64,000 nucleotides of DNA from Nitrososphaerota archaeon (GTDB lineage: Archaea > Thermoproteota > Nitrososphaeria > Nitrososphaerales > Gagatemarchaeaceae): the NCBI GenBank assembly GCA_027887045.1, contig JAPCJH010000002.1:1-64000 (forward strand). The letters run 5' to 3'. Both the position numbers and the translations under genes were made by a program. Below are positions 15,754 to 25,222 of the stretch, one piece after another. Each line of letters opens with the position of its first letter. Positions within the stretch are counted from its first letter, which is position 1. Under the pieces are notes generated by a model. The model saw nothing but the letters and a program-made list of their open reading frames with translations, was not told the origin of the DNA and did not search any database.

Positions 15754-16632
15754 ATGAAATTCGGGCTTGTCCTCCCCAACTTCGGTGGGAGGGTCAAACC
15801 CACCGACCTCGTAGATTTCGCCCTCGCCGCCGAACAAGGGGGATTCGATTCGGTCTTCGTGACCGACCATATTATCTTGCCGAAAGACACAGAGACTCCC
15901 TACGGGGAGCTCTTCGAGCCTCTCGTAACCCTCGCCTTTCTCGCCGCCAAGACGACTAGCGTGAGACTGGGAACCTCGATCCTGGTACTCCCGCAGAGGA
16001 ACCCGTTCCTCGTTGCGAAACAGGTCGCTGCGCTGGACCAGTTTTCCAAAGGACGCACGATTCTGGGAGTGGGGGCAGGGTGGGAAGCCAGAGAGTTCCA
16101 GTACCTGAGCGCCGATTTCAAGATGAGGGGGAAAATCCTCGATGAGAGCATACAACTGATTCGGGCCCTTTGGACGAACGACGAGATTGACTTCTCTGGG
16201 AAGTTCTTTAATGCGAAGGACGCGGTTTTTCTCCCCAAACCGGTTCAGAAGCTCGTCCCGATATGGATAGGTGGAACTTCCGATGCTGCAGTCAACCGGG
16301 CCGCGAAGCTCGGCGACGGTTGGCACCCGAACGGGATTACTCCTTCGCAGCTCGCTTTCGGGATACACCGAATAAGAAAGTCGGGGCGGAAAGTGCTGAT
16401 AACAATGAGGATTACTACAGACCTAATGAGGAAGCGAGACGACGTCGTTTTGCCAAACGGCGAAAAGAGGAAGATTCTCTCCGGAACGAGGGGTGAAATC
16501 GTCGCCCAGTTAGACGAATACAAGATTGCCGGGCTTGAGTATTCGTGCGTCTATTTCTACCATGATGACACGAGTCAGATCATCACTGACGTGAAGAAGT
16601 TCGCCGCCGATATCGTAAGATCGTACAGTTGA
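15754..16632 (+). CDS. LLM-class F420-dependent oxidoreductase
   Basis: A 292-residue bacterial-luciferase-like TIM barrel. Motifs: MKFGLVLPNFGG, AAEQGGFDSVFVTDHI, RLGTSILVLPQRNPFLVAKQ, TILGVGAGW and the cofactor-phosphate region IWIGGTS. Such enzymes use F420 (or FMN) for hydride transfer to diverse substrates; the F420-type neighbours favour F420. The particular substrate is unknown. Confidence 0.88.
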   Translation: MKFGLVLPNFGGRVKPTDLVDFALAAEQGGFDSVFVTDHIILPKDTETPYGELFEPLVTLAFLAAKTTSVRLGTSILVLPQRNPFLVAKQVAALDQFSKGRTILGVGAGWEAREFQYLSADFKMRGKILDESIQLIRALWTNDEIDFSGKFFNAKDAVFLPKPVQKLVPIWIGGTSDAAVNRAAKLGDGWHPNGITPSQLAFGIHRIRKSGRKVLITMRITTDLMRKRDDVVLPNGEKRKILSGTRGEIVAQLDEYKIAGLEYSCVYFYHDDTSQIITDVKKFAADIVRSYS

Positions 16633-17039
16633 ACGCAATTGAGAGGTATCTGTCGGGCAAGGAACGCGGATACCTGGCTACGGTTGGGAAAGAGGGCAAG
16701 CCGACGGTCGTCCCCATCTGTTTCGTGATGACCAAGGGAAATATCTACACCTCCATAGACGACAAGCCGAAGAGCACGAAACGACTCGCGCGAATCAGGA
16801 ACATCAAAAGGAACCCGAACGTCGCGTTCCTCGTGGACAGCTACTCGGACGATTGGCGGCGGCTCTCATACGTCCTCGTCCACGCCAATGCTTCGATTAC
16901 GAAGTCCCACAAGGAACGCGCCATGGCAATCCAACTCCTTCTTGAAAAATACCCCCAGTATCGCTGGTTAGGCCTGCGCAATCCACTTGTCATTCGTCTA
17001 GAAATCAAGGTGTGGAAAATGTGGAAATTCCGTGGCTAA
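16629..17039 (+). CDS. PPOX-class F420-dependent oxidoreductase (split beta-barrel)
   Basis: The 136-residue protein has the split beta-barrel flavin/deazaflavin fold: RGYLATVGKEGKPTVVPICF, the phosphate-binding KSTKRLARIRNIKRNPNVAFL and a C-terminal VIRLEIKVWKMW. It belongs with FDOR-B type F420 enzymes (TIGR03668-like). TTG start overlaps the previous stop as TTGA, so the three F420 genes form one operon. Confidence 0.85.
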   Translation: MNAIERYLSGKERGYLATVGKEGKPTVVPICFVMTKGNIYTSIDDKPKSTKRLARIRNIKRNPNVAFLVDSYSDDWRRLSYVLVHANASITKSHKERAMAIQLLLEKYPQYRWLGLRNPLVIRLEIKVWKMWKFRG

Positions 17040-17117
17040 GCGAAGGTCTCCACGCCTCTGGGTTAACCCTCGTGGAGCATCGGCCGTGATGATCATTTTT
17101 AGGTCGGAGCGTGTCCT

Positions 17118-19330
17118 TTATTCTCTGTCAATGAATTCCTCAGGCTTTGGCGGCTCGGACGAGAGCCCCTTTCTCTTCCTAATCTCGAGGATCAAAGGAA
17201 GCAACATGTTCGTGGGGACCGCCTGCCAGAGCTTGAAGTGAGTGTTCCATACCGCCTTCCCCGCGGTGGCGCCGCGCATGACCTCGCTCAGGTCGAACGT
17301 CTCCGAGGCGGGTATCTCTCCTTCCACCACGGTCATGACCTCTCTCTGGTCGATGTTCACTAGCTTACCTCTCTTCCCGCTGATGACTCCTGTGATGGCT
17401 CCTATGAGGTCGGACGGCCCCTTCACTTCGATCCCCAGAATCGGTTCGAGCAGGGTCGGGTTGGCGCTCAGCATCGCGCCCAGTATCGCCCTTCTGGAGG
17501 CCGGCATCAACTGAGCATACGTCCTGTGCGCAGGATCCTCGTGCGGGACGTAGTGCGTCAGGGTTACCTTGACTCCTCTGGTGAACTCATACGCGAGCGG
17601 CCCGTTCTTCATGATATCGTCGAAGCCGGCCCTGATCGAATCCATCGACTCCTGAAGGAACTGGACACCCTTGGTCGTTTCAGTGAGCATGTTTCCCCTC
17701 TCGTCGATTCCAACGACGCTCCTGGCGTCGTCAGAGTCCCATCCGTGGTCCCTTAGCGTCTTCTGGATGGACTTCTTGTCGGTGTTCTCGTTCAGCGTCC
17801 CGTTTCGTATGAGCTCGATGATGTCGGGGGAAAGTGGCTCGACCTTGATGAAAATCTTGTTGTGCCTGTTCGGGGAACGAGACATGACTGGCCCGGCGGC
17901 AGTTCGCACCGTCTCCCTGTAATTGATAATCGGTTCGGACGTGACAATCTCAAGACCCTGTTGCTGAATCATCGTCGTGGCGATCTCCAAATGGAGGACG
18001 CCCATTCCCGCCATGAGAGTCTCGCCCGTCTCCTCGTTGATCGTGATGACCAAGTTGGGGTCCTCGATGTTCAACCTCCTCATTGATTCGACCAGCTTGG
18101 GGAGATCTCTCGGGTGCTTCGGCTCAATGGCAACGGTGACCACGGGCTCGCTGACGTAGTGGATACTCTCGAACGGGGCGACATCCTTGACGCTCGATAG
18201 AGTCTCCCCCGAGCGCGCATCGAGCCCCAGGATGGCGGGGATGTTACCTGGCGGTAGGGAGCCGATGATCTCCCTTTGTATCCCCATGAACATCTGTACG
18301 CTCTGGATTCTCCCCTGCCTTTTCGCGCCGATCAGATAGACCTCGTCCCCGTCGTGAATCGTCCCCGAGAAGAGTCGACCTGTAGCGACCAGCCCGGCGG
18401 CGGGATCAACGACCACAGCTGTGACCATCATGACGATGGGCCCGTCAGGGTCGCACGTCATGAGGGCCTTTCCCACGGGGCTTTCAAGGTCTCCGTGCCA
18501 TATCTTAGGAATCCTGTACACTTGTGCGACGTGCGGGGCCGGATGGTGCTTGATTACCATCCTTAGGAGAGCCTCGTGCAACACCAGCTTCTCCGTCAAC
18601 TTCTGCGGAGATTCGCTCATGTAGGCGTCATAGACGTCCTTGAAGCTCATGCCGGCCTCTTTTGCCGTCTCCACGTTAAACCCCCAGCGGTCCTTCGAGG
18701 ATCCGAACGCGACGGACATGTCCTGCACGCTCACCTTCCACTTTTGCTTGTACTCTGGCTCCGCGTAGGTTTCTACGAGGCGGTTGAAGTCGCTCACGAT
18801 GTTCGATATCCACTGGAGCATCTTCTCGGGCGTGAGCCTCAGTTCCTTGATGAGCCGGTCGATCTTGTTGAGGTAGAGCACCGGCCTGACCCTCTCTTCC
18901 AGCGCCTGACGGGTCACCGTCTCTGTCTGGGTCATCACGCCTTCAACGGCATCGACCACCACGACGACGCCGTCGACGGCTCTCAGCGACCTCGTGACCT
19001 TCCCCGTGAAGTCGATGTGCCCGGGAGTGTCTATCAGATTAATGACGTATGGCGTCCCCTGACTTTCATAATATAGCGTGACGTTGGCGGCCTTGATCGT
19101 CATTTGGCGCGTCTGTTCGAGCTCCATGTAGTCGAGAGCTAGCGCTTGACCAGCAACACTGGGACTGAGCATCCCGGTCGCGGCGAGAAGACTATCGGAC
19201 GTTGTTGTTCTCGGGGGAGGGTCTATTCTCCTTTCCCGTGGTCAACGTGCGCGATAATCCCAAGGTTGCGGATCTGGTCTCGCTTGGTTACTATTTTCAG
19301 AGCATCTGTAGTTGACTTAAACCTCGGCAT
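17118..19330 (-). CDS. fusA: Translation elongation factor EF-2, interrupted by a 23-base intron
   Basis: The coding sequence is complement(17118..19209 joined to 19233..19330), 729 residues. Exon 1 (from ATG 19330) encodes MPRFKSTTDALKIVTKRDQI then RNLGIIAHVDHGK; Lys33 of the G1 loop is split, two bases in exon 1 and one in exon 2, which continues with TTTSDSLLAATGMLSPSVAG. G2-G4 follow, including LIDTPGHIDFTGKV and LYLNKIDRL, and near the C-terminus DPAHRTYAQLMPASRRA holds the diphthamide histidine. EF-2 drives ribosomal translocation. Without splicing, TAG occurs two codons after the P-loop lysine. Length fits archaeal EF-2. Confidence 0.93.
19210..19232 (-). other. Bulge-helix-bulge pre-mRNA intron in EF-2
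   Basis: On the minus strand the intron is AGGAGAATAGACCCTCCCCC followed by GAG. It folds into a canonical archaeal BHB: central 4-bp helix CGGG/CCCG, three-base bulges AAA (5') and AGA (3'), and an inner 4-bp stem GGAG/CUCC with an eight-base loop. Cutting after the second base of each bulge (AA^A and AG^A) removes exactly 23 bases and restores GGG-AAA-ACA-ACA, i.e. Gly-Lys-Thr-Thr. Outside, ACGUUG/CAACGU in the exons can pair. Retention frameshifts and stops translation at TAG. Confidence 0.9.
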
Positions 19331-19436
19331 TTCGGCCTTTCGATGACTCCGCCGGCGGTGTAGTTATGAAGGTTTCCATATTTTCTTTGTTAAATCAGGG
19401 ACCGAAAGACCATGCAAGAATGGGCCCGCGATGTGA

Positions 19437-20282
19437 GTGTTTGTGGTAAACCTGCTGCCAGCCCTGGTCCCGGCAGTGATCTGGGCCCTCAGCGCGATCT
19501 ACTATAGGGTCTTCCAACGCAACGTCGATTTCCTCACCCTGAACTTTATGCGTGCCAGCCTCGCCTCCCTGACCCTTCTTCTTCCTGCCTTCTACTTTGG
19601 CTTAGGTCAGGGATTGGGTTTTGCTGTCGTCAGCGGCGTTATCACCCTCGCGGTAGGGGACAGTCTATTCTTTCTTGCGATAAGAGAGATAGGCGCCTCA
19701 ATCGCCGCCCCCGTAACGTACACGTACGTCCTTTTCGTACAATTTACTGCGTCCAGCGTGGGGGAATCGATCCCATTCGCAAATTTCGTGAGCGCCGGTT
19801 TGATTCTTGTCGGCGTTTTGATCCTTTCAAGGACGGGCGGAGGGACACCGAGGCTTCGGGGCATAGCTATCGCGCTTGGGGGCTCCGTGGCCTGGACCGT
19901 GGGCAACGAGCTGATCAAGGTCGCGGCGAACGCAGGGGGGAGCACTTTCGGAGTTGCATTCGTCCGGGATACGTCAGCCGCGCTTGCGCTCGCATCAGTC
20001 GTGCTGTTGCGCTCTGCCAGAGGAGGATGGCCGCGACCACACTTGAAACCTAGAGAAATTGTCGCGATAGCAATAGTTTCAATAGGAGATCTCGCCCTCG
20101 GCTCAACCCTCTACGTTTATTCTATCTCGACGGCCGGGATAGCCCTAACAGTCATTCTTACGAGCATCTCCCCTTTTTTGACTCAGGTCTTCGCTAAGCT
20201 CCTTGGGAAGGAGTCACCGACGAACAAGGACGTGTTTGGCGGGTTGCTTATCGTTGCGGCTCTGATAATTGCGGTGCTTTGA
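19437..20282 (+). CDS. EamA/DMT-family transporter
   Basis: The 281-residue membrane protein consists of two EamA repeats of about five helices each; the first begins VPAVIWALSAIYYRVFQRNV and the second around GIAIALGGSVAWTVGNELI. DMT exporters and importers carry amino acids, nucleotide sugars or other metabolites; the substrate is unknown. Start is GTG 19437 (GTG 19443 possible). It is divergent from EF-2. Confidence 0.85.
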   Translation: MFVVNLLPALVPAVIWALSAIYYRVFQRNVDFLTLNFMRASLASLTLLLPAFYFGLGQGLGFAVVSGVITLAVGDSLFFLAIREIGASIAAPVTYTYVLFVQFTASSVGESIPFANFVSAGLILVGVLILSRTGGGTPRLRGIAIALGGSVAWTVGNELIKVAANAGGSTFGVAFVRDTSAALALASVVLLRSARGGWPRPHLKPREIVAIAIVSIGDLALGSTLYVYSISTAGIALTVILTSISPFLTQVFAKLLGKESPTNKDVFGGLLIVAALIIAVL

Positions 20283-20370
20283 CATCTTGCGCGAAAGACT
20301 TCAACCCGAGCTCGCCTCCGCTCGTTTGGGGGTCGAGGAGTCACGACGATGGCTTTTGCGCGCAACCTAG

Positions 20371-22137
20371 TTAGCTCGCCGTCTTCAGGTATGAGGCTAT
20401 TCGGTCTTCGTTGTTCTCGGTCTTTACGAAGACGGGGACGTTTTTCTGCTTACTCGCCTTAAAGGACACAAAAATCCATTCCCCCGTCTCGAGCTGTGCT
20501 GACCGTTCGAGTATCTCGTATGGGAGAGCGAACGAATCGGCGACGACCATTCTGTCGTACATTCTCGGGAGTGTGCTCACGAAGTAGCTGTGGAGTTGTT
20601 GAAGCGCCGAGACGTTCAGGTGGGCCACCCGCTGGGTCGCGAGCCAACAATGGACCCTATATTTTCTCCCCTGGCGGAGGAGCTTCTCGACAGCGTTGTT
20701 GGAGGCTACCGTGAAGAGCCTGTCCGTCGGGTTGTCGGGTATGTATTCCTGTGCCTCGTCGAGTACTATAAGCAGCCTGTTCTTGCTTCCCATCTTCTTT
20801 CGGAGGTAGAGCAGCCTGTCGACGAGGCGCGCCGCTGCCATCCTTGCTACTGTCGGCTCGGGCAGATACATGATATTTAGCTTCCGCGAGCGACCCGAGG
20901 CCAGCTCGTAGGCCAGTTTCTCCGGCGTGAGCCGTCCTCTGTCTTCGCTGGCACCAGCCTGAAGCTGGTCAAGAATCTGTTCGACCTCTATGCGCAACCC
21001 CGACTTCTCGTGGACCTTCTCGTGGATCTCTCGGAGCAGCTTTGCCAACTCTTCCTTCGCCTGGCTGTCAAGGTCAGAGATTCGCGTCGCGGGCTGGAGA
21101 CCTCGCTCTTCGTAGAAGCTCTCGCTCAGCGTTTCGAGGGCGATCAGCGCTGTAGTGCCGCCGGCTCTTCCGTCCGCTACGGTCTTGTCGAGGAGTTGTT
21201 GAATCCAGGCAAGGTCGAGCCCTCCCGCCTCCCTCAGGGATAGCCTGCTGATCCTCCCCTGGTCGAATACAGCGCCTAATGCCTTTCGAAGCTTGGGTAA
21301 GCCGACCGCTTGTTCGAGGCTTTCGGGGACGGTCTGGGAGTTGTAGAACTGCTCGGAATCCTCTATGTTCTCGGCTGTGATCACCCTCCCGGAAGAGATC
21401 AGGAGATCAAGAAGGTTGATCGAATATTCTCCCGCCACATCAAAAATTACGACGGTAAGTTCGGGGTCCGAATTCACCGCGGTCCGGAGCAGCGAGCTTG
21501 TGAGATTTGATTTCCCGGTACCGGTAAACCCAAAAATTCCAGTATGATAGCGGATGAGGTTGTCCATGTCAACCGTCAGTTGGAGCCCGAACCCGATCAT
21601 CGTGCCGATGTTCTGGCCCCCATCGTAACACAGAAAGCGTTCGACGGCTTTCTTGGACAGTAGGAAGGCCCTTGCGCCCGTGAGGGGCAAGTATCGCGTG
21701 CGCTGGAAATCCAGTTCTAGCCCATCCGTTCCGGTGATGTACCATGTTGGGATCGCGTGGAGGTCTATCCACGTCTCCTGCGACTTCCCCCAGCTCTCGT
21801 TAATCGTGTCGAGATACTCCTTGCGAAGTAGGGTGGGCATCGAGACGTCCATCCCGAGCATCTGATAGTGCGTAGGGCTTATCGAGACCACCTCGAAGAC
21901 GACGTACGAGGTAGTCCCGTCCACGACTCGCTCAATCCCGATGAAGCTTGGGTAATTCAGCCTGTCTAGCGCCTTGTAACTGAACTTCGCCTCGACGATT
22001 GCGACGGTGTTGGACACGGTGATCTCCCTCCCTTCCCCTCGGGAGGTTCTCTCCGAAGTCATGACCCTGCGCAACCTGGCCTCAAAGACACCTTCCATGC
22101 TGTCGAAGACCCAGTCCGGGAGTTTCGACAAATTCAA
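20371..22137 (-). CDS. herA: HerA-family DNA translocase/helicase
   Basis: The 588-residue protein has a HerA/DUF87 ATPase: Walker A GIFGFTGTGKSNLTSSLL (about 201-217), a Walker B-like VVIFDVAGEY in the first part, a helical insertion (about 260-400), then Walker B LLIVLDEAQEYIP and the sensor/arginine region LLRQGRKYRVHCWLATQR. HerA forms a hexameric DNA pump that works with NurA in end resection. TTG start overlaps the nurA stop as TTGA. Mre11 and Rad50 are not in the neighbourhood, unlike the usual archaeal operon. Confidence 0.9.
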   Translation of the reverse strand: MNLSKLPDWVFDSMEGVFEARLRRVMTSERTSRGEGREITVSNTVAIVEAKFSYKALDRLNYPSFIGIERVVDGTTSYVVFEVVSISPTHYQMLGMDVSMPTLLRKEYLDTINESWGKSQETWIDLHAIPTWYITGTDGLELDFQRTRYLPLTGARAFLLSKKAVERFLCYDGGQNIGTMIGFGLQLTVDMDNLIRYHTGIFGFTGTGKSNLTSSLLRTAVNSDPELTVVIFDVAGEYSINLLDLLISSGRVITAENIEDSEQFYNSQTVPESLEQAVGLPKLRKALGAVFDQGRISRLSLREAGGLDLAWIQQLLDKTVADGRAGGTTALIALETLSESFYEERGLQPATRISDLDSQAKEELAKLLREIHEKVHEKSGLRIEVEQILDQLQAGASEDRGRLTPEKLAYELASGRSRKLNIMYLPEPTVARMAAARLVDRLLYLRKKMGSKNRLLIVLDEAQEYIPDNPTDRLFTVASNNAVEKLLRQGRKYRVHCWLATQRVAHLNVSALQQLHSYFVSTLPRMYDRMVVADSFALPYEILERSAQLETGEWIFVSFKASKQKNVPVFVKTENNEDRIASYLKTAS

Positions 22138-23906
22138 TCACCGTGCCTGGATACGGCTCTCGTCCTCGCCCCTTCTGCCTCCGCGCGCTGCTCCCTATAG
22201 CTCGTCATCAACCCGTAGATTCTCTTCCTTCTCGACATCCCGCCCACCCGAAGGTCGGCGACCGCTCGGAGGGAGCTCCTGGAAAGCCTCACCTCAGCCT
22301 TCACAGCCTTGTCGGCAAGGTAGAGCAGTTGGTTATGACCGTACGCTTCGAATACCTCTGGATTGTCGGTCTTCGACAGCACGTATAGAACAAGATTAGA
22401 CAACATGCTCTTCGTGTTCCCTTCGAAGTATGGTTCGACTTCGGTGATCCCCGACCTCTCGCGCACCTCTAGTCTCGCCAAGGCCCCTCTGTCATACTTG
22501 TCGTCGTAGACCCGGTCAAAGAGGAAAACGGGAGATCTTACGTGCGAATCCGACCTGAGTGTCCGGAGCTGGAAAAAGGATCGAACGAAGAGATCTTCTC
22601 GCGAAACCACTTTCCGCGCGCTGATAAATTCGGGGGTTTGACCCTCCAAGTGGATAATAGTCGAGAACGCGCCATCGTAGCCAGGAGTCCGCCACGGCGT
22701 CCTGATGTTGTCGTTCGTGGAGCTGAGTATTGTTAGAAAAGCTCGATCGTTTTTCAGACTCGGCGGACGCGTCTTCGTCTTCAGGTACCCGTTCTTTATC
22801 GAGAAGGGAAGCACAGAACGGGTGACATCCGTCGCTGTCGTGTCCTTCGCTATCCCTACCAGGAGTATCTTCTTCCGCTTGCAAATGTCCGCGACCCGCT
22901 GCAGGAGGATAAAAGAGAGGGCGTTCACGTCGATCACCGTCAGCCATTGCTCGTTGGGGAGCGCAAGCGGGTGATGCCCTAGCTCAAAGACGGACCTGCA
23001 GTACTCCTCTACGAAAGCAATGAGTCGCTCCCAATATCCACGAACCTCTGGTCGAAGCTTGACTGAGGAGTTCGAGGCGTCCTCGAGTAGCGAGCCCCCG
23101 AACCTCTCGTCGAGTTGCTTGAGCCTCTTGATGATCCTCTCCAGTTCGTGGGGTTCGACATCGAGCGCCGAGGCGACCTGCTGCGAACTCCTTTCCTCGT
23201 CCAAGAGTCCTTTCACGAACGCAGCAGCCAAGAACCGACGGCGCCTTGGAATCGCCATCCCCGGGGCACCAATCGTTAGACCAAGGTAAAGGTCGAGCAT
23301 CGATATCTGCTTGCTGCCCGCCTTGGTCAGGCTCGTTGCTCCCCTCCTGAAGATGTTTCTCACGTCTCGAGAAAGCGTCGAATAGGTCCCTGAAATCAAC
23401 CTGTCTAGAAAAATGATCCTTGACCTCTCGAGCGACCGGCTTGCAAGATACAATTCCCCGAGCGTCATGAACGCGTTTGGAATTCTTTCCATCGAATGCT
23501 CAAGCTCAATGTCGACCTCCGTCGCCTCGGGGAGGACGCTGGAAAAATCCTCGGCCCATAGGGGAATCGCGGCAGACGCCGACAGCTTTTCATTCCGCCT
23601 CGCAGAACCTAGGTCGAACGAAACGTCTCCAGTGACATTGAACGGGCACGAGAAGCCTGTCGCGTTCGAGTAGAAGAGCATCATCTGCAACCTCTCGTCG
23701 AAATCCATCGAGCCGTCGACTCCTGTGGCGACGAATTCTCCGCGGCCGAAGTATTCTGCCGCGAAGACCGCCGCTTGCACAGAGTCCAGCCCCAAGGTCA
23801 GGCCGATGAGATCATCCCGATTGCTGAACGTGTCGACGCGATTCTCGAACTTCGTCACGAGCTCCATCGTCTGTTTGGAGAGCTTCTCGGCGATTTCGCT
23901 CGACAC
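22134..23906 (-). CDS. nurA: NurA-like nuclease, enlarged
   Basis: This 590-residue protein is much longer than typical NurA (about 330-450). NurA-like catalytic segments are GVDGSMDFDERLQMMLFYSN (first acidic site), the middle FLDRLISGTYS, NEQWLTVIDVNALSF, and KILLVGIAKDTTATDV. An insertion around the middle (ALDVEPHELERIIKRLKQLD) looks like a helical, HTH-like subdomain. NurA is a 5'-3' exonuclease that docks on HerA, and the four-base overlap with herA supports this. GTG 23906 lies 25-30 bases after a TATA-like GGTTAAATCC. Confidence 0.8.
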   Translation of the reverse strand: MSSEIAEKLSKQTMELVTKFENRVDTFSNRDDLIGLTLGLDSVQAAVFAAEYFGRGEFVATGVDGSMDFDERLQMMLFYSNATGFSCPFNVTGDVSFDLGSARRNEKLSASAAIPLWAEDFSSVLPEATEVDIELEHSMERIPNAFMTLGELYLASRSLERSRIIFLDRLISGTYSTLSRDVRNIFRRGATSLTKAGSKQISMLDLYLGLTIGAPGMAIPRRRRFLAAAFVKGLLDEERSSQQVASALDVEPHELERIIKRLKQLDERFGGSLLEDASNSSVKLRPEVRGYWERLIAFVEEYCRSVFELGHHPLALPNEQWLTVIDVNALSFILLQRVADICKRKKILLVGIAKDTTATDVTRSVLPFSIKNGYLKTKTRPPSLKNDRAFLTILSSTNDNIRTPWRTPGYDGAFSTIIHLEGQTPEFISARKVVSREDLFVRSFFQLRTLRSDSHVRSPVFLFDRVYDDKYDRGALARLEVRERSGITEVEPYFEGNTKSMLSNLVLYVLSKTDNPEVFEAYGHNQLLYLADKAVKAEVRLSRSSLRAVADLRVGGMSRRKRIYGLMTSYREQRAEAEGARTRAVSRHGD

Positions 23907-24020
23907 TTCTTGGCTCCCAACCCCTCACTAGGATTTAACCAATAAGCGCCACAGTTGCCGGACGCTGCCTGGTCGTGGAACGACGGGATTACGTTAATAA
24001 GTGGAACCAGAGCTCAACCG

Positions 24021-24353
24021 GTGGGCTTGAAGATTCTAGTCCAGCACGACTTCCCCAGAAAGGTGAGGTACGCCAGGGTCTACTTTGAGCTTGGGACCGC
24101 CTCCATGTACCTGACGTTGGATGGATCCTCGGCGAGCTGGTACGGGAGCATCGGCGGGAAGAAGAAGCTAGCGTTCGTCTCAGACAAGGAATATTCGAGA
24201 TACAGAAATGAAAACCCGGCGACGGAAGTCATCGATTCCGACAGCAACAGGGTGATAGTGAAGAACTCGAGGGGATACGAGGAAGAATGGCTCGGCCCCC
24301 GCTGGGTTCTGGCTGGGATCAGAAAAACCAGGGAACGAAAGAGACTCGGATAG
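24021..24353 (+). CDS. Hypothetical protein, about 110 residues
   Basis: From GTG 24021 (or TTG 24027), about 25 bases after the TATA-like TTAATAAG, the frame encodes KILVQHDFPRKVRYARVYFE, LGTASMYLTLDG, and a basic C-terminus (RKTRERKRLG). It alternates strands and charged turns; no cysteine motif, membrane segment or known domain is apparent. Divergent from nurA and upstream of a nucleotidyltransferase-like gene. Function unknown. Confidence 0.6.
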   Translation: MGLKILVQHDFPRKVRYARVYFELGTASMYLTLDGSSASWYGSIGGKKKLAFVSDKEYSRYRNENPATEVIDSDSNRVIVKNSRGYEEEWLGPRWVLAGIRKTRERKRLG

Positions 24354-24455
24354 CCTCCGCGCACCGAGGAGGCACATGCACGGACGTGTTAATTTGCACC
24401 GTTATGCAAGCCTGCCTTAAATCTCAATCGCACACGAAACTCCATGAGATAAGAC

Positions 24456-25220
24456 ATGGCTACCGTAGGTGTCCTCTTGCCCGCGAATGGGTTAGAGGCT
24501 GCCACGGCGATCATTTTGGAAGGCGATCGCAGAGGGGTCCGCCTTCGGCTGTTCGGAGGAATAGCGTTCAAAGCAATCTGTGCCAGCGCGAACGACCCGT
24601 TGTTCGAGCGCTCGAACAAGGACATCGACATTTTTGGGAGGCGCGAGGATGCTAGGGAAATAATGCGCGTCATGGTGCAACTCGGGTACCGGCCGAGGGA
24701 GGTGTTCAATCGGTTGAGCATGGGGAAGAGGCTGATCTACTATGACGTGGAGAACCGGAGGAGGGTGGACATCTTCCTCGACGAGTTCGAAATGTGCCAC
24801 AAGTTCGACTTCAAATCAAGCCTCAGCTGCGACGGGCTGGCGCTCCCCATTACGGACTTGCTAATGACCAAGTTGCAGGTCGTCGAGATTACGGAGAAAG
24901 AGTTCAAGGACCTTCTGGCGGCCTTCGCAGACTTTGACGTGTCTGCGGACGAAGCCGGAATCAACGCGCGCAGATTGTCGGACCTTTGCTCGAAGGACTG
25001 GGGAGTCTATAAGACGTTCACTACCAACCTCCAACTACTTCGCGGAAGAGCGCTCCAGCTCGATCGGGAAATCTCAGCATTGATCACTTCGAGAATCGAC
25101 CGCCTGCTCGCATCGATCGATTCCCACAGCAAAACGCTCGCGTGGAGGATCAGGGCAAAGATCGGGGAGAAGGCCAGATGGTATCAGCTTCCGGATCAGG
25201 ACACAGACGTCATCACGTAA
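24456..25220 (+). CDS. Nucleotidyltransferase-fold protein
   Basis: The 254-residue protein shows the NTase signature: LFGGIAFKAIC (GG motif) followed about 20 residues later by SNKDIDIFG (DxD), and a third acidic strand RRVDIFLDEF. This resembles minimal or AbiEii-like nucleotidyltransferases with a helical C-terminal half. Possible roles include tRNA or protein nucleotidylylation or an antitoxin/toxin-like role; no antitoxin partner is visible. ATG start at 24456. Confidence 0.7.
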   Translation: MATVGVLLPANGLEAATAIILEGDRRGVRLRLFGGIAFKAICASANDPLFERSNKDIDIFGRREDAREIMRVMVQLGYRPREVFNRLSMGKRLIYYDVENRRRVDIFLDEFEMCHKFDFKSSLSCDGLALPITDLLMTKLQVVEITEKEFKDLLAAFADFDVSADEAGINARRLSDLCSKDWGVYKTFTTNLQLLRGRALQLDREISALITSRIDRLLASIDSHSKTLAWRIRAKIGEKARWYQLPDQDTDVIT

Positions 25221-25222
25221 AG

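Noticed and set aside
15640-16368. Open frame of 242 codons antisense to the LLM oxidoreductase
   Set aside because: No motif; the plus strand has a full conserved enzyme.
18576-19076. Open frame of 166 codons on the plus strand antisense to EF-2
   Set aside because: It is rich in His/Arg/Leu typical of the antisense of GC-rich coding DNA, and the minus strand clearly encodes EF-2.
19172-19330. EF-2 as a simple frameshifted pseudogene or sequencing error
   Set aside because: The insert is 23 bases with both BHB bulges, a 4-bp central helix and exact restoration of GKTT; random indels would not produce this. Still to be confirmed by RNA.
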